Assembly (NCBI GenBank): GCA_018057765.1
Contig: JAGPDB010000003.1
Coordinates: 1-64,000, forward strand
Source of the DNA: Acidimicrobiia bacterium
GTDB lineage: Bacteria > Actinomycetota > Acidimicrobiia > IMCC26256 > JAGPDB01
Direction: 5' to 3'
Length of the DNA: 64,000 bases
A program made the translations under genes and the position numbers. Shown here one piece after another: positions 8,431 through 17,177 of this stretch (position 1 is the stretch's first letter; every line of letters begins with the position of its first letter). The notes under the pieces were generated by a model, which saw nothing but the letters and a program-made list of their open reading frames with translations, did not search any database and was not told the DNA's origin.

Positions 8431-9462
8431 ATGTTCGACGAAAAAAAATCAATCTTTGCAACGAAAGCAATGAAAATCTCTATGGGAGTTATTCCAGTCG
8501 TTCTTATTGCTGGGTATTTTGGATTTAATGCATTAAGCAGTGATAATAAAAAAACAAATAAAAAAGTTAGTGCAACTACAACTACTACTATAAAAAAACA
8601 AGATGTAAAAGCTCCACTGACAGGGCTGGTTGATGAAACTGGGCTATCACTTACGCGCCCAGCATTAGCGGTAAAAATAGGCAATAATACTGAAGCCCGA
8701 CCTCAAGCTGGTATCACTCAAGCTGACATAGTCTATGAAGAAATAGTTGAAGGTCAAGTTACCCGTTACATGGGGATTTTCAATTCACAAGTACCAGCGC
8801 GTATAGGGCCAGTAAGAAGCGTTAGGGGTATGGACCCAAATATTTCACTAAACTGGGGTGGAATATTTGCATATAGTGGCGGAACGCCAGCTAATGAGTC
8901 AAAGATAAAAGATACTAAAGGCGTACTTTCTCTTAATGAAACTTCATCTCGTGATGCAATGAAAAGAGATCCATCACGTGGCGCGCCAAATAATCTTTAT
9001 GTCCAAACAGCAACGATGTTTACAAAAGGTGGAAAGCCAGTACCTCCTAAACCACAATTTACTTATTCAAAAAAAGTACCAATCACTGATGAAATATCAA
9101 CAAAATTTGAAATTGGATTCGGAGCAGGTTTTGCATGCACCTGGGTATATGATTCAACAACTAATAAATATTTACGATTTTATGGGACGAAACCAGTAGT
9201 TGATGACGAAGGAACACAAGTTAGCGTGTCAAATGTAGTCGTACAAACAATTGTCTATCCTTCTGAGTCAGAAGGATTAACTACCGGTACAGGTAAAGTA
9301 CAAATATTTCGGGATGGTAAAGTAATCACCGGAACATGGGAGCGTCCGAGTAGTGCAAATCCAGCTGAATTTAAAGATTCAAATGGAAAAGTTATAGCTT
9401 TGACACCAGGACAAACTTGGGTTGAACTTGCAAGTGTAAAAACGCCTGTAACATTAAAATAA
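8431..9462 (+). CDS. DUF3048 domain-containing membrane-anchored protein
   Basis: A 343-residue protein with a strong ribosome-binding site (AAGGAGAT). A basic N-terminus and one hydrophobic helix (about 15-32) form a signal anchor, followed by a Thr/Lys linker with a run of threonines. The exported part has the DUF3048 (YerB-like) pattern: PLTGL, RPALAVKIGN, ARPQAGI, DIVYEEIVEGQVTRYMGIF and ARIGPVRSVR. A C-terminal domain ends GQTWVELA. The function of the family is unknown. It probably faces the cell wall. Confidence 0.9.
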   Translation: MFDEKKSIFATKAMKISMGVIPVVLIAGYFGFNALSSDNKKTNKKVSATTTTTIKKQDVKAPLTGLVDETGLSLTRPALAVKIGNNTEARPQAGITQADIVYEEIVEGQVTRYMGIFNSQVPARIGPVRSVRGMDPNISLNWGGIFAYSGGTPANESKIKDTKGVLSLNETSSRDAMKRDPSRGAPNNLYVQTATMFTKGGKPVPPKPQFTYSKKVPITDEISTKFEIGFGAGFACTWVYDSTTNKYLRFYGTKPVVDDEGTQVSVSNVVVQTIVYPSESEGLTTGTGKVQIFRDGKVITGTWERPSSANPAEFKDSNGKVIALTPGQTWVELASVKTPVTLK

Positions 9463-9475
9463 TTAGGAGAAAATA

Positions 9476-10348
9476 ATGGATCAATCTTCAAGAATGCGTC
9501 TAAAGACAGGATTAGCTGACATGTTATGTGGCGGTGTAATAATGGATGTTGTAAATGCTGAACAAGCAATCATTGCTGAACAAGCAGGTGCTTGTGCGGT
9601 TATGGCGTTAGAAAGAGTACCAGCAGATATTCGACGAGATGGTGGTATTGCTCGCATGAGTGACCCGGCCATGATTGAAAAAATCCAAAAATCAGTTACT
9701 ATTCCCGTTATGGCAAAAGTTCGAATAGGCCATTTTGCGGAAGCACAGATATTAGCCGCTATGGGTGTTGATTTTATAGATGAATCAGAAGTACTTACAC
9801 CAGCAGATGAAGCATTCCATGTTAACAAACATGATTTTGAAATACCTTTTGTCTGCGGAGCAACAAACCTTGGTGAAGCATTACGTCGTATTAATGAAGG
9901 TGCGGCGTTAATCAGATCTAAAGGTGAAGCAGGTACTGGTAATATAGTTGAAGCAGTAAGACATTTACGTTCTATACATTCAGATATCGAAAAATTACAA
10001 GATGCAAAATCGCAAGAGAAAACTGAATATATAAACAGAGAACGCATACCTTTAGAGCTTTTAGAACTTGTACTTGAAAATTCTAAACTGCCTGTACCAT
10101 TATTTTGTGCTGGAGGAATTGCAACACCGGCAGATGCATCATTAGTAATGCAACTAGGTGCAGAAGCTATTTTCGTGGGTAGTGGAATATTTAAATCAGA
10201 TGATCCAGCCCCGCGCGCACTAGCGATCGTAGAAGCAACAACACATTATAAGGATGCTGACCTTTTGCGTAAAGTATCTACAAACCTAGGAGTTCCTATG
10301 GTCGGTATTACAGATCCTGAAACAAAGTTCGAGAATCGCGGTTGGTAA
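9476..10348 (+). CDS. pdxS: Pyridoxal 5'-phosphate synthase, synthase subunit
   Basis: PdxS (290 residues) condenses ribose 5-phosphate, glyceraldehyde 3-phosphate and glutaminase-derived ammonia into pyridoxal phosphate. Conserved segments are [20 protein letters not shown], the active-site lysine in [20 protein letters not shown] for the second lysine and phosphate loop, and [10 protein letters not shown] near the C-terminus. A TAGGAG ribosome-binding site precedes the ATG. pdxT follows after 39 bp and supplies the glutaminase. Confidence 0.98.
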   Translation: MDQSSRMRLKTGLADMLCGGVIMDVVNAEQAIIAEQAGACAVMALERVPADIRRDGGIARMSDPAMIEKIQKSVTIPVMAKVRIGHFAEAQILAAMGVDFIDESEVLTPADEAFHVNKHDFEIPFVCGATNLGEALRRINEGAALIRSKGEAGTGNIVEAVRHLRSIHSDIEKLQDAKSQEKTEYINRERIPLELLELVLENSKLPVPLFCAGGIATPADASLVMQLGAEAIFVGSGIFKSDDPAPRALAIVEATTHYKDADLLRKVSTNLGVPMVGITDPETKFENRGW

Positions 10349-10387
10349 ATATCAGACTCTCAACCAGTTTTAAAAATGTAGGATGTC

Positions 10388-10993
10388 GTGGATAGGTCTA
10401 TAAAATTAAATATTGGGATTTTAGCTTTACAAGGAGCATTTAAATTACATCAAGTGATGTTTGAAGAAATTGCTTTAGATTACGCAAAACATGATATTGC
10501 TATTACGACCAAGCTTGTTCTTAAAGATATTGATTTAGAAAATATTGATGCAATTGTTGTACCTGGTGGTGAATCTACGGTATTAAATAAACATTTAGAA
10601 CGTAGTGGCTTGGGCAAGCTACTTTTTGAAAAAATAAATTCAGGACTATTTGCTTTCGGTACATGTGCAGGGCTTATCTTGCTTTCTCAAGATAAAAAGA
10701 TATTGAATTGTGAGATACAAAGAAATGCTTATGGTACTCAAAAAGATAGCTTCATGGCTACAGTCGATTTAATTCCAACTAATGAAAAAATTGAGGTCGC
10801 ATTTATACGAGCACCAAAAATAATTTCAATTTCAAAAGATGTTAACGCGATAGTCAAATATAAAGACAAAATCGTAGGAGTACAGTCGCAAAGTGCAATA
10901 GGTGTAACTTTTCATAATGAAGTAACTAATGATTCTGCTCTACACAGATTTTTCGTAGATACATTAATAAAGCGATTAGCATGTACACAATAG
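10388..10993 (+). CDS. pdxT: Pyridoxal 5'-phosphate synthase, glutaminase subunit
   Basis: PdxT (201 residues) hydrolyses glutamine and passes ammonia to PdxS. The class I glutamine amidotransferase triad is present: the nucleophile Cys in GTCAGLIL and the His-x-Glu in TFHNEVT. The GGEST loop is intact. The start is a GTG preceded by TAGGATG; the ATG just before it is out of frame and stops at once. The gene order pdxS-pdxT-yebC is typical of actinobacteria, which sometimes carry a further gene in between; none is present here. Confidence 0.95.
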   Translation: MDRSIKLNIGILALQGAFKLHQVMFEEIALDYAKHDIAITTKLVLKDIDLENIDAIVVPGGESTVLNKHLERSGLGKLLFEKINSGLFAFGTCAGLILLSQDKKILNCEIQRNAYGTQKDSFMATVDLIPTNEKIEVAFIRAPKIISISKDVNAIVKYKDKIVGVQSQSAIGVTFHNEVTNDSALHRFFVDTLIKRLACTQ

Positions 10994-11014
10994 AAGGAAA
11001 TGCAAGGGGATAAT

Positions 11015-11764
11015 ATGAGCGGTCATTCTAAATGGTCTTCCATCAAACATCAAAAAGGTGCTGCAGATGCTGCACGTGGAAAAGTATTTGCAAAAATGGC
11101 GCGCCAGATAGAAGTTGCGGCCCGTGCTGGTGGAGGAGACCTCGAAGCCAATGCATCATTACGACTAATGGTATCCAAAGCTCGTGGTGTATCAATGCCA
11201 AAAGACAACATTGATCGTGCAATAAAAAGAGGTACAGGTGAAATCGAAGGTGTTTCATATACGGCAATAAATTATGAAGGCTATGCAACCCATGGTGTAG
11301 CAATTTACGTTGAAACATTGACAGATAATAAGAATCGTACAGGCCCAGAAATTAGAACTATATTTTCTAAAGCTGGAGGTTCTCTTGCCGAGCCTGGAGC
11401 AGTCGCCTGGCAATTCGCAAGAAAAGGTGTAATTGATGTTCCTATTGATTCAACTACAGAAGATGAATTGATGGAAGTTGCATTAGAAGCTGGAGCTGAG
11501 GATCTAAATAATCTTGGTGATAGATTCCAAGTAGTTACAGACGGCCATGATTTATTTGCAGTTAAAACTGCACTTATCGAAAAAGGATTCCAAGTTACTT
11601 CAGATGATCTAACAATGTTGCCTACAACTTTGGTACCTATTGAAAATCCTGATCATGCTCAATCCGTATTGAAAGTTATCGATGCTTTAGAAGAACATGA
11701 TGATGTGCAGAATGTATACGCAAACTGCGATATTAGCGATGAGATTATTGAACAACTCTCCTAA
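11015..11764 (+). CDS. yebC: YebC/PmpR family protein
   Basis: A 249-residue protein starting with the hallmark MSGHSKWSSIKHQKGA. The ATG at 11015 has an AAGGGGA ribosome-binding site and matches the family start; an in-frame ATG 15 nt upstream would add residues not seen in the family. The three-domain family is described as transcriptional regulators, and some members are reported to act at stalled ribosomes. It follows pdxT closely, before an unknown gene and ruvC, as in other actinobacteria. Confidence 0.95.
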   Translation: MSGHSKWSSIKHQKGAADAARGKVFAKMARQIEVAARAGGGDLEANASLRLMVSKARGVSMPKDNIDRAIKRGTGEIEGVSYTAINYEGYATHGVAIYVETLTDNKNRTGPEIRTIFSKAGGSLAEPGAVAWQFARKGVIDVPIDSTTEDELMEVALEAGAEDLNNLGDRFQVVTDGHDLFAVKTALIEKGFQVTSDDLTMLPTTLVPIENPDHAQSVLKVIDALEEHDDVQNVYANCDISDEIIEQLS

Positions 11765-11831
11765 ATGATGTTTTTATCCTGAGTGATTTGAACAATTTCT
11801 TAACATCGCACATTACTATCTTTTTTCGAAC

Positions 11832-11837
11832 TAACAT
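11832..11837 (+). promoter_or_regulatory. Candidate leaderless -10 box
   Basis: TAACAT ends 6 nt before the ATG at 11844, which has no ribosome-binding site. This is the spacing expected if transcription starts at the A of the ATG. Confidence 0.45.
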
Positions 11838-11843
11838 CTAGGC

Positions 11844-12515
11844 ATGGATAAATTCGAGTTGAAAATACCTTATACCGGTGAACAAATTTCGACGTTTAAA
11901 ACTATTAGCGATATGGGATCGTTAGTTGATTCAAACTCTGAAACTTTTAACCTAATTTCTGATGAAGAAATGAATTTTTTTAAGGTTGTGACTCTTGGTT
12001 TTTATAGATTAAATATGAACGGTACATGTTTATTGATAGATAAAGATTTTGATAATTTAATTACTATTTTTAATATAACTTCAAATGATAAACGTGGAAA
12101 AGGAAAACTGGATTCCACTATTCGTATATCCTTAAAAGGCGAAGATGATAAATACATATATTGTGATTGTGAGCTCACAAGAAAAGGCTTTATTAAACGA
12201 CTAGATGTAGATTTAGAAAAGATATTCTCACCAATATTAAGTGAAACAATTGAAAAAGCATTACAAAACTACGTTGAACCGTTAAGTTCAAAAAACTTTA
12301 TCTATGAACCACTTGTTTCTCCATCAGAAGTTGGGATGGATTCAAATACTGTAGAAAGTCTAGATGTAGAATCACTTACAAGTCTTGTTTCAAGTGGAAA
12401 TATAAGAGAAGCACAAGCATTTTCAATACCTCTTTGGGTAAAAATATTACAATTACCTGCAAATATAATTCTTTCCCCTATACGTATAACACGTAAGTTC
12501 TTATTTGATATATAG
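11844..12515 (+). CDS. Unknown protein, possibly a CoxG-like SRPBCC fold
   Basis: A 223-residue protein that I do not firmly recognise. The first 140 residues alternate predicted strands and end in a long helix. The central part (NDKRGKGKLDSTIRISLKG followed by a second strand pair) resembles the rhythm of CoxG-type SRPBCC lipid-binding domains. This is a pattern impression only. After a Ser/Glu-rich linker, the last 30 residues (PLWVKILQLPANIILSPIR) look amphipathic and could touch the membrane. It sits between yebC and ruvC and likely has its own leaderless promoter. Confidence 0.7.
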   Translation: MDKFELKIPYTGEQISTFKTISDMGSLVDSNSETFNLISDEEMNFFKVVTLGFYRLNMNGTCLLIDKDFDNLITIFNITSNDKRGKGKLDSTIRISLKGEDDKYIYCDCELTRKGFIKRLDVDLEKIFSPILSETIEKALQNYVEPLSSKNFIYEPLVSPSEVGMDSNTVESLDVESLTSLVSSGNIREAQAFSIPLWVKILQLPANIILSPIRITRKFLFDI

Positions 12516-12577
12516 ATAGAACATAGAATATTCAAAATTAATATGATCTAATGGTCTCTAAATCCGGCTATTTCGGC

Positions 12578-12583
12578 TAGAAT
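12578..12583 (+). promoter_or_regulatory. Candidate leaderless -10 box for ruvCAB
   Basis: TAGAAT ends 7 nt before the ruvC ATG, and no ribosome-binding site is visible in between. A convincing -35 is not seen. Confidence 0.5.
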
Positions 12584-12590
12584 CGAACTT

Positions 12591-13268
12591 ATGTTCGCGC
12601 GAATATTAGGTATTGATCCAGGATTAACCCGATGCGGTTACGGCTTAATAATGTCCGGGCAAAGACGAGATATTTCAATAATTTCTAACGGTATATTATC
12701 TACACCCAAAGAGAACACCACAACTGAGCGTATAAAAGAAATTCACCAAGATATAGATTTACTAATACGTGAATTTAAACCAGATGTAATAGCTATAGAA
12801 AAAGTTTTTTTTCAGGCAAATGTATCTACTGCTATAAGTGTCGCACAGGTTAGCGGTGTAGTGCACTCTGTTGCTTCATCATTGTCTATACCAGTTTTTG
12901 AATATACGCCTACACAAATAAAAAATGCTGTGACCGGTGATGGGCAAGCTGACAAAATTCAAATACAAACCATGGTCACAAGATTGTTGAATCTAAATCA
13001 AATTCCAGAGCCAGCAGATGCTGCAGATGCTTTAGCTGTAGCAATTACTCATTCTTTATTTCAACAGGCACCATCAGAGGGTAATGATTCCGAGAGTGCA
13101 ATATATGCGGGTTCTAAATTACATGATGCAATAGCTAATGCGATCACATCACAAAATTTACAAAAACAAAAAATAGTGTCAAACTCTGTAAAGAAAAATA
13201 TTATTCGAAAGGCAAAACCTGATCGAGAATATGAACTACCAAAAAAACGGGAAGGTATTACTAGATGA
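12591..13268 (+). CDS. ruvC: Crossover junction endodeoxyribonuclease RuvC
   Basis: RuvC resolves Holliday junctions with RuvAB. The first catalytic Asp is Asp9 in LGIDPGLTRCGYG. The second acidic residue is in IAIEKVFFQ, and the final pair is in PADAADALAVAITH. The core ends near residue 160, yet the protein has 225 residues. The extra tail of about 60 residues is Lys/Asn-rich and looks disordered; most family members stop soon after the last catalytic motif. ruvA starts inside the stop codon (ATGA overlap). Confidence 0.95.
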   Translation: MFARILGIDPGLTRCGYGLIMSGQRRDISIISNGILSTPKENTTTERIKEIHQDIDLLIREFKPDVIAIEKVFFQANVSTAISVAQVSGVVHSVASSLSIPVFEYTPTQIKNAVTGDGQADKIQIQTMVTRLLNLNQIPEPADAADALAVAITHSLFQQAPSEGNDSESAIYAGSKLHDAIANAITSQNLQKQKIVSNSVKKNIIRKAKPDREYELPKKREGITR

Positions 13269-13840
13269 TTGCTCTTCTAAATGGCAATATAGCAAGCGTG
13301 ACATTAAACGGTGACGTTACTATAGATGTAAATGGTGTGGGTTATAAAGTTTCTATGCCCGAACGTGAGACAATAAATTTACGTGCTGGTAATGCAATTA
13401 CAGTATTTGTTCATACACAAGTTAGGGAAGATTCTATTGTTTTATTTGGTTTCATTGAGTCGAGTTCTAAAGAGCTTTTTGAAAAATTGATTTCGGTTTC
13501 CGGTATAGGAGGAAAACTGGCACTTGTTATGCTCTCTGTCCTCAGTGCCCAAGGCATAGTCGACGCTTTAAGTACATCTGATGTAGATATGCTTTGTTCA
13601 GTACCAGGTATCGGTAAAAAAACTGCACAAAGAATGGTTGTAGAGTTGTCCAGCGTTCAATCAATATTCGATATTTTTGTTCCAAATATTCAAAGCACAA
13701 CACAGAATGAAGTTCGAGAAGCATTAGAGGAACTTGGGTATAGACGTGATGAGATAACATCAATTATTACTAATGTAGACCCAACTTTGAGCATCGATGT
13801 GATGATAAAAGAATGTTTGCGACTTATGGCAAAGGTATAA
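13265..13840 (+). CDS. ruvA: Holliday junction branch migration protein RuvA
   Basis: RuvA (191 residues) binds the four-way junction and loads RuvB. It has the N-terminal OB domain (MIALLNGNIASV, VNGVGYKVSMP), two helix-hairpin-helix motifs (VSGIGGKLALVMLS and VPGIGKKTAQRMVVEL) and a C-terminal three-helix domain starting near EVREALEELGY. It overlaps ruvC by 4 nt, so translation is coupled. Confidence 0.97.
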   Translation: MIALLNGNIASVTLNGDVTIDVNGVGYKVSMPERETINLRAGNAITVFVHTQVREDSIVLFGFIESSSKELFEKLISVSGIGGKLALVMLSVLSAQGIVDALSTSDVDMLCSVPGIGKKTAQRMVVELSSVQSIFDIFVPNIQSTTQNEVREALEELGYRRDEITSIITNVDPTLSIDVMIKECLRLMAKV

Positions 13841-13848
13841 GGTTTATT

Positions 13849-14892
13849 TTGCGCAATGAAATAATTGATCTAGTGGATCCAGAAATTGAAGAAGAAGTGG
13901 TTGATGTTGAAATACGAAATTCAACACGACCTAGTAGCTTTGATGAATTTGTAGGGCAAGATGACATTATTACACATCTTTCAATAATGATTGAAGCAGC
14001 AAAAACTTCATTGCGACCTTTAGATCATGTTTTATTAGCAGGGCCACCTGGTTTGGGTAAAACATCGCTTGCTTCTATTATTGCTAGAGAAATGGGAGTT
14101 AACCTATCAGTGACTTCTGGTCCAGCGCTTGAAAGACCAGGCGATTTAGCAGCGATACTTTCTAATCTTAAAGACAACGATGTATTGTTCATTGATGAGA
14201 TCCATAGGCTCTCTCGTAATATTGAAGAAGTTCTATATCCGGCAATGGAGGACTTCCAATTCGATATAGTTATTGGTAAAGGACCGACTGCAAGAAGTGT
14301 GCGTATTGATCTTCCTAAATTTACTTTAGTGGGAGCTACTACACGTACAGGTTCAATAACAGGGCCACTGCGTGATCGCTTCGGATTCTTTGCGCGTGTG
14401 CAGTATTATACAGATGAAAATTTAATAAAAATTGTTGAACGAGTAGCGAAATTGGATGAGACGAATATTACACCTGAGGCTGCTAGCTTAATTGCAAAAC
14501 GTGGTCGTGGTACACCTCGTATAGTTCAACGTTTATATAGACGTGTTAGAGATTATTGTCTTGTAAAACATGATAGTGATATTAATCCAGAAGGTGTTAA
14601 TAATGCTTGCGAACTTTTTGGAATTGATGAGCAAGGTCTAGATAATTCGGATCGCGCATATCTTGAATGTCTAACTGCAACATATTCTGGTAGAGCGGTT
14701 GGCGTTTCTACCTTGGCCGTCACTTTAGGTGAGTCGAATGAAACTATTGAAGATATGATTGAACCTTATCTAATAATCAATGGTTTTGTAGAAAGAACTT
14801 CACGAGGTAGGGTAGCTACTGAAAAAGCATTTATGCATCTAAATATAGAACCAAAATCGATACCACAGAGAGACCAAGCCGATAAAGATTAA
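13849..14892 (+). CDS. ruvB: Holliday junction helicase RuvB
   Basis: The AAA+ motor of the branch-migration complex. Walker A is GPPGLGKTSLA, Walker B is LFIDEIHRL, sensor 1 is LVGATTRTG and the arginine-finger region is GPLRDRFG. A winged-helix DNA-binding domain forms the C-terminus. I choose a TTG start at 13849 because AAGG lies 6 nt before it. An in-frame ATG at 13813 would overlap ruvA by 28 nt and lacks a ribosome-binding site. The product is 347 residues, close to the family norm. Confidence 0.96.
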   Translation: MRNEIIDLVDPEIEEEVVDVEIRNSTRPSSFDEFVGQDDIITHLSIMIEAAKTSLRPLDHVLLAGPPGLGKTSLASIIAREMGVNLSVTSGPALERPGDLAAILSNLKDNDVLFIDEIHRLSRNIEEVLYPAMEDFQFDIVIGKGPTARSVRIDLPKFTLVGATTRTGSITGPLRDRFGFFARVQYYTDENLIKIVERVAKLDETNITPEAASLIAKRGRGTPRIVQRLYRRVRDYCLVKHDSDINPEGVNNACELFGIDEQGLDNSDRAYLECLTATYSGRAVGVSTLAVTLGESNETIEDMIEPYLIINGFVERTSRGRVATEKAFMHLNIEPKSIPQRDQADKD

Positions 14893-14929
14893 TATTTACA
14901 TTTTTAACTAGTTTATCAATAAATTTAAG

Positions 14930-14935
14930 TATAAT
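14930..14935 (+). promoter_or_regulatory. Candidate promoter -10 box for yajC-secD-secF
   Basis: TATAAT within AAGTATAATACG lies in the 115-bp gap after ruvB. Transcription would start near 14942 and give a leader of about 66 nt. The -35 is weak (TTAACT at 14904, a long spacer). A second TANNNT, TAAGAT, ends 9 nt before the yajC ATG. Confidence 0.4.
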
Positions 14936-15007
14936 ACGTGAATAATTACCCAAATTGCAGGTGTAATACCACAATTTATTCACAAATGCGACTAAGATTT
15001 CGCCCTT

Positions 15008-15373
15008 ATGATCACATTTGCAGCAAATTCAAATTCGAGCGGTATTCCGACATTATTATTTAGTGCGGTTGCTATAGCTTTCTTATTCTTCTTTATGATA
15101 GTTAGACCTCAGAAAAAAAATACTTTAAGACACAAAGCACTATTAGATGATCTAGAAATAGGTGATGAGATAATAACAAACGGTGGTATATATGGAACAA
15201 TTGATTCTATAAATGACGACACAATTCAATTAGAAATTGCCAATAAAACAAATATTACACTTTCTAAGAAGTCGATTGCAATGAAAAAAGTGCTAAAAGA
15301 AGAACTTAAAATAGATGATTTAAAAAAAGATGACACTGTAAAAGATGACGCTGATTTGAAAGAAAATAAATGA
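15008..15373 (+). CDS. yajC: Preprotein translocase accessory subunit YajC
   Basis: A 121-residue small membrane protein of the SecDF-YajC complex. One helix (about 14-33, with the conserved FFMIVRPQKK exit) is followed by an SH3-like cytoplasmic part: IGDEIITNGGIYGTI, then DDTIQLEIA. The tail is a charged Lys/Asp repeat region. secD begins within the stop codon (ATGA overlap). Confidence 0.95.
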   Translation: MITFAANSNSSGIPTLLFSAVAIAFLFFFMIVRPQKKNTLRHKALLDDLEIGDEIITNGGIYGTIDSINDDTIQLEIANKTNITLSKKSIAMKKVLKEELKIDDLKKDDTVKDDADLKENK

Positions 15374-17160
15374 GTAATGCAATACCAACATGGGTCTATA
15401 CGTTTATTACTGTCGCTTTAATAGGTGCTGTAGTATATTCTTCGTTTAAAACATCTGGCGGAATAAAAAAACCCGTCCAATTATTCGTTCTAACAACTGT
15501 AACAGTATGTTATGTTTTCTCTCTAACTTTTATTAAAGATGTAAAACCACAGTTGGGTCTAGATTTGCAAGGTGGGGTCAGTGTTACTTTGCTAGCTAAA
15601 GGCAATCCTAATGCTAAAAATATCGATGTAGCAGTGAGTATTATTCGTGAACGAGTCGATGGTTTAGGTGTAGCTGAAGCAGAAGTGTACCCTGAAGGTA
15701 AAAATATAATTGTGGATCTTCCTGGATTAAAAGATGCTAAACGCGCGCAAGAAACAGTTGGTCAAACTGCAAAATTGTATTTTCGTGAGGTTGCAGAAAA
15801 TAACTATAATTTTCAAAGTGACGGAATTGATCCCCAAGTACAAGAGGTATTGACTCAAATTGCGGTTACTAATCAAGATAAGACAAAGACTTCTAATCAA
15901 GATAAGACAAAGACTTCTAAGTCTAAGTCTGATAAATCGACGACTACTCCAACTACATCAACAAGTGTTCCATCGTCAGAACCACAAGCAGGCAAAGCAG
16001 GAAAACACGTAACGTTAGAAACAACTGCTACAACCATTCCTGAAGCGACCACAACCACAACCACAACACCTACAACTACACAAACAACTATTTCCACTTT
16101 ACAAGTACAATGTGGAGGAAAAAATCCTACTACTGTATCTTTGACCGGCGACTTATCAACATTTACAACACGTGAGAATGATAAGCCTGAAAATGCGATT
16201 ATAGGAAAAGATAAAATAACAGGATTACCAAAATTGTTATGTCCAGCAGTGTTAGGTGGAGATATTGTCTCCGATTCATATAAAAGTGTGGATAGTACTG
16301 GTAAGATATCTACTGCTGTAAAGCTTAAGAGTAAAAGTTCAAAACAATTTACAGAAAAAATTGGAATACCTCTAAGTGATAAAGCAGTTGCAATTGTACT
16401 AGATGGAATAATTGTTTCAGATCCAGTTATAAATCCTGATCTAGCAAATGGATTATCTAATGATACAATCGAAATATCTTTCGGTAGTGCAAAAAATGTT
16501 AGTGATGAAGCAGAGAATTTAGCACAGGTACTAAAATTTGGTGCTCTTCCAGTTGAACTCGAACAACAAACAGCTTCAAAAATTTCGCCAACTCTTGGTA
16601 CTGACCAACTAAATTCAGGTTTAGTAGCAGGAGGTATAGGGTTATTACTAGTTATTTTATATATGTTCTTCTACTATCGTATTTTATCGCTTGTTGTATT
16701 TGGCGGAATCTTATTCTCAGGTATGACAACATATGCACTAATTTCATGGTTAGGTAGCACTCAAGGTTTATCTCTAACACTAGCCGGAATCGTAGGTCTT
16801 ATTATCTCATTAGGTGTTACTGTCGATTCTTATGTGGTCTATTTTGAAAAGCTTAAAGATGAAGTTAGGTATGGAAGAAGTGTGCGTTCATCACTTGATA
16901 GTGGTTTTAAAGCTGCATTTAAAACCATTTTAGCTGCAGACCTAATATCACTATTTGGTGCTATAACACTTTTTTATCTAGCAGCAGGTTCAGTACGTGG
17001 ATTCGCTTTTTTCTTAGGTGTATCAACTGTATTAGACCTAATCTTTTCTGTTTGCTTCATGCATCCACTTGTAAAGATATTGGCGCTAAGTCCGAAGCTA
17101 ATAACAAACCGTTTTATCGGGTTTACTGTTGCATTAGACAATAAAGATATTAAAGCCTAA
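15370..17160 (+). CDS. secD: Protein translocase subunit SecD
   Basis: SecD (596 residues) uses the proton motive force to help late export through SecYEG. A membrane segment near 35-55 precedes the periplasmic P1 domain with LGLDLQGGVSVTL. The C-terminal five-helix bundle contains GLIISLGVTVDSYVVYFE. The P1 region is interrupted by a Thr/Ser/Lys/Pro-rich stretch at about 168-243, including long Thr runs and a perfect duplication of NQDKTKTS. Low-complexity P1 linkers are known in actinobacterial SecD, but this one is long. secF follows 17 bp later. Confidence 0.96.
   Translation: MSNAIPTWVYTFITVALIGAVVYSSFKTSGGIKKPVQLFVLTTVTVCYVFSLTFIKDVKPQLGLDLQGGVSVTLLAKGNPNAKNIDVAVSIIRERVDGLGVAEAEVYPEGKNIIVDLPGLKDAKRAQETVGQTAKLYFREVAENNYNFQSDGIDPQVQEVLTQIAVTNQDKTKTSNQDKTKTSKSKSDKSTTTPTTSTSVPSSEPQAGKAGKHVTLETTATTIPEATTTTTTTPTTTQTTISTLQVQCGGKNPTTVSLTGDLSTFTTRENDKPENAIIGKDKITGLPKLLCPAVLGGDIVSDSYKSVDSTGKISTAVKLKSKSSKQFTEKIGIPLSDKAVAIVLDGIIVSDPVINPDLANGLSNDTIEISFGSAKNVSDEAENLAQVLKFGALPVELEQQTASKISPTLGTDQLNSGLVAGGIGLLLVILYMFFYYRILSLVVFGGILFSGMTTYALISWLGSTQGLSLTLAGIVGLIISLGVTVDSYVVYFEKLKDEVRYGRSVRSSLDSGFKAAFKTILAADLISLFGAITLFYLAAGSVRGFAFFLGVSTVLDLIFSVCFMHPLVKILALSPKLITNRFIGFTVALDNKDIKA
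15871..15918 (+). repeat. Tandem 24-bp duplication inside secD
   Basis: Two identical 24-bp units (15871-15894 and 15895-15918) encode NQDKTKTS twice, in frame. They lie at the start of the low-complexity linker. The identity at DNA level suggests a recent slippage event. Confidence 0.9.
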
Positions 17161-17177
17161 GTGGCTAGAGGAAAATT

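Noticed and set aside
7998-8684. 228-codon minus-strand open frame
   Set aside because: Antisense to htpX and the DUF3048 gene; the hydrophobic runs mirror low-complexity coding on the plus strand.
9481-10047. 188-codon minus-strand open frame
   Set aside because: Entirely antisense to pdxS, whose identity is certain.
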